Source of the DNA: Amycolatopsis endophytica
Lineage (GTDB): Bacteria > Actinomycetota > Actinomycetes > Mycobacteriales > Pseudonocardiaceae
Assembly: GCF_013410405.1 (NCBI RefSeq)
Contig: NZ_JACCFK010000001.1
Span: forward strand, 3,906,001 to 3,970,000
DNA length: 64,000 nucleotides
Direction of reading: 5' to 3'
Shown: positions 63,701 through 64,000 of the stretch, piece by piece
Layout of the letters: each line of letters starts with the position of its first letter
How positions within the stretch are numbered: the stretch's first letter is position 1
Translations under genes and position numbers: made by a program
Notes under the pieces: generated by a model
What the model was told of the DNA's origin: nothing
Databases searched by the model: none
Seen by the model: the letters and a program-made list of their open reading frames with translations, nothing else

Positions 63701-64000
63701 ATGAAGAAACGCCAGGTCTGCGCCACACGTACGGTCGCCGCGCCGCCGGAGAAGATCTTCGAGCTGCTCGCGGACCCGTCGAAGCACCCGCTGATCGACG
63801 GGTCCGGTTCGGTCCTCGCCGCGCAGAGCGGCGGGCCGGAGCGGCTGACGCTCGGAGCGCGCTTCGGCATGGACATGAAGATGGGCGCGTCCTACAAGAT
63901 CCTCAACACGGTGGTCGAGTTCGAGGAGAACCGGCTGATCGCGTGGCGCCACTTCAACGGCCACCGCTGGCGCTGGCAGCTGCGGCCGATCGAGGACGGG
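63701..64000 (+). CDS. SRPBCC-family protein, 3' end outside the window
   Basis: The first 100 codons of a SRPBCC/polyketide-cyclase-like protein are present (TRTVAAPPEKIFELLADPSKHPLIDG, EENRLIAWRHFNGHRWRWQLRPI). The frame is open at the window edge. This helix-grip fold binds hydrophobic ligands; no specific role can be named. The ATG follows a -10-like TAGTAT (63688-63693) by 7 nt, so the mRNA is probably leaderless. Confidence 0.8.
   Translation, partial: MKKRQVCATRTVAAPPEKIFELLADPSKHPLIDGSGSVLAAQSGGPERLTLGARFGMDMKMGASYKILNTVVEFEENRLIAWRHFNGHRWRWQLRPIEDG

Overview
The window is high-GC DNA from an actinomycete, most likely a member of the Pseudonocardiaceae close to Amycolatopsis. The grounds are strong G/C bias at third codon positions, GTG and TTG starts, many ATGA/GTGA gene overlaps, several apparently leaderless promoters, an actinobacterial conservon, and a KstR-type steroid regulon. 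The genus is inference; no rRNA or tRNA gene is present to test it.

Layout. 669-6606 is a four-gene conservon (cvnA-D: sensor kinase-like protein, roadblock protein, DUF742 protein, small GTPase). 6773-10009 encodes the fused B12-dependent isobutyryl-CoA mutase IcmF. 10075-13182 holds a small membrane protein, two tandem luciferase-like (F420-type) oxidoreductases and a secreted serine hydrolase. 13311-16049 is kstR diverging from a two-domain acyl-CoA dehydrogenase of the FadE34 type. 16072-22654 is a housekeeping and lipid block (SNF2 helicase, SWIM protein, alpha/beta hydrolase, WS/DGAT).

The core is a cholesterol catabolic cluster in several KstR-controlled transcription units. 22712-27291 is the operon for removing the last three side-chain carbons (chsE1-chsE2-chsH2-chsH1-ltp2). 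28111-33052 (minus) is kstD-kshA-(small Cys protein)-kshB-chsH3. 33153-34736 is a second KstD-family flavoprotein, possibly a delta4-(5alpha)-dehydrogenase. 34805-38264 is hsaA-D-C-B for A/B-ring cleavage. 48068-50698 is fadA5 diverging from cyp125. 51339-54518 is a DUF35-ltp4-ltp3 operon diverging from an acyl-CoA synthetase gene. 56223-59813 is echA19 diverging from fadD19-ipdC. Together they cover terminal oxidation (CYP125), CoA activation (FadD19), side-chain beta-oxidation (FadE34, EchA19, ChsH3, FadA5, ChsE1/E2, ChsH1/H2, Ltp2), ring opening (KstD, KshAB) and ring A/B meta-cleavage (HsaABCD). Not seen here: hsaEFG, ipdAB, fadD3, the mce4 import system and kstR2.

I read eleven intergenic 14-bp KstR-like boxes (consensus TAGAACNNGTTCTA). 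In several promoters the last two bases of the box are the first two of the -10 hexamer, and in four of these promoters the start codon lies 6-7 nt after the -10, implying leaderless mRNAs. A twelfth, near-match box lies inside fadD19, spelled by codons unusual for this genome.

Between the steroid units lie unrelated genes: MFS transporter, RidA-like protein and two amidohydrolases (38233-42587); hydrolase, NmrA-like reductase, HxlR and LysR regulators, oxidoreductase and methyltransferase (42812-47709). The right end (59774-63108, minus) is a possible operon of a large protein with a TIR/Rossmann-like C-terminal region, a small membrane protein and an APC permease, followed by a lipoprotein and a truncated SRPBCC protein. 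The least explained items are two long nested inverted repeats in the gap 50699-51338, a 36-residue acidic microprotein antisense to the end of ltp2, an 88-residue four-cysteine protein inside the ksh operon, and a perfect inverted repeat just upstream of icmF.
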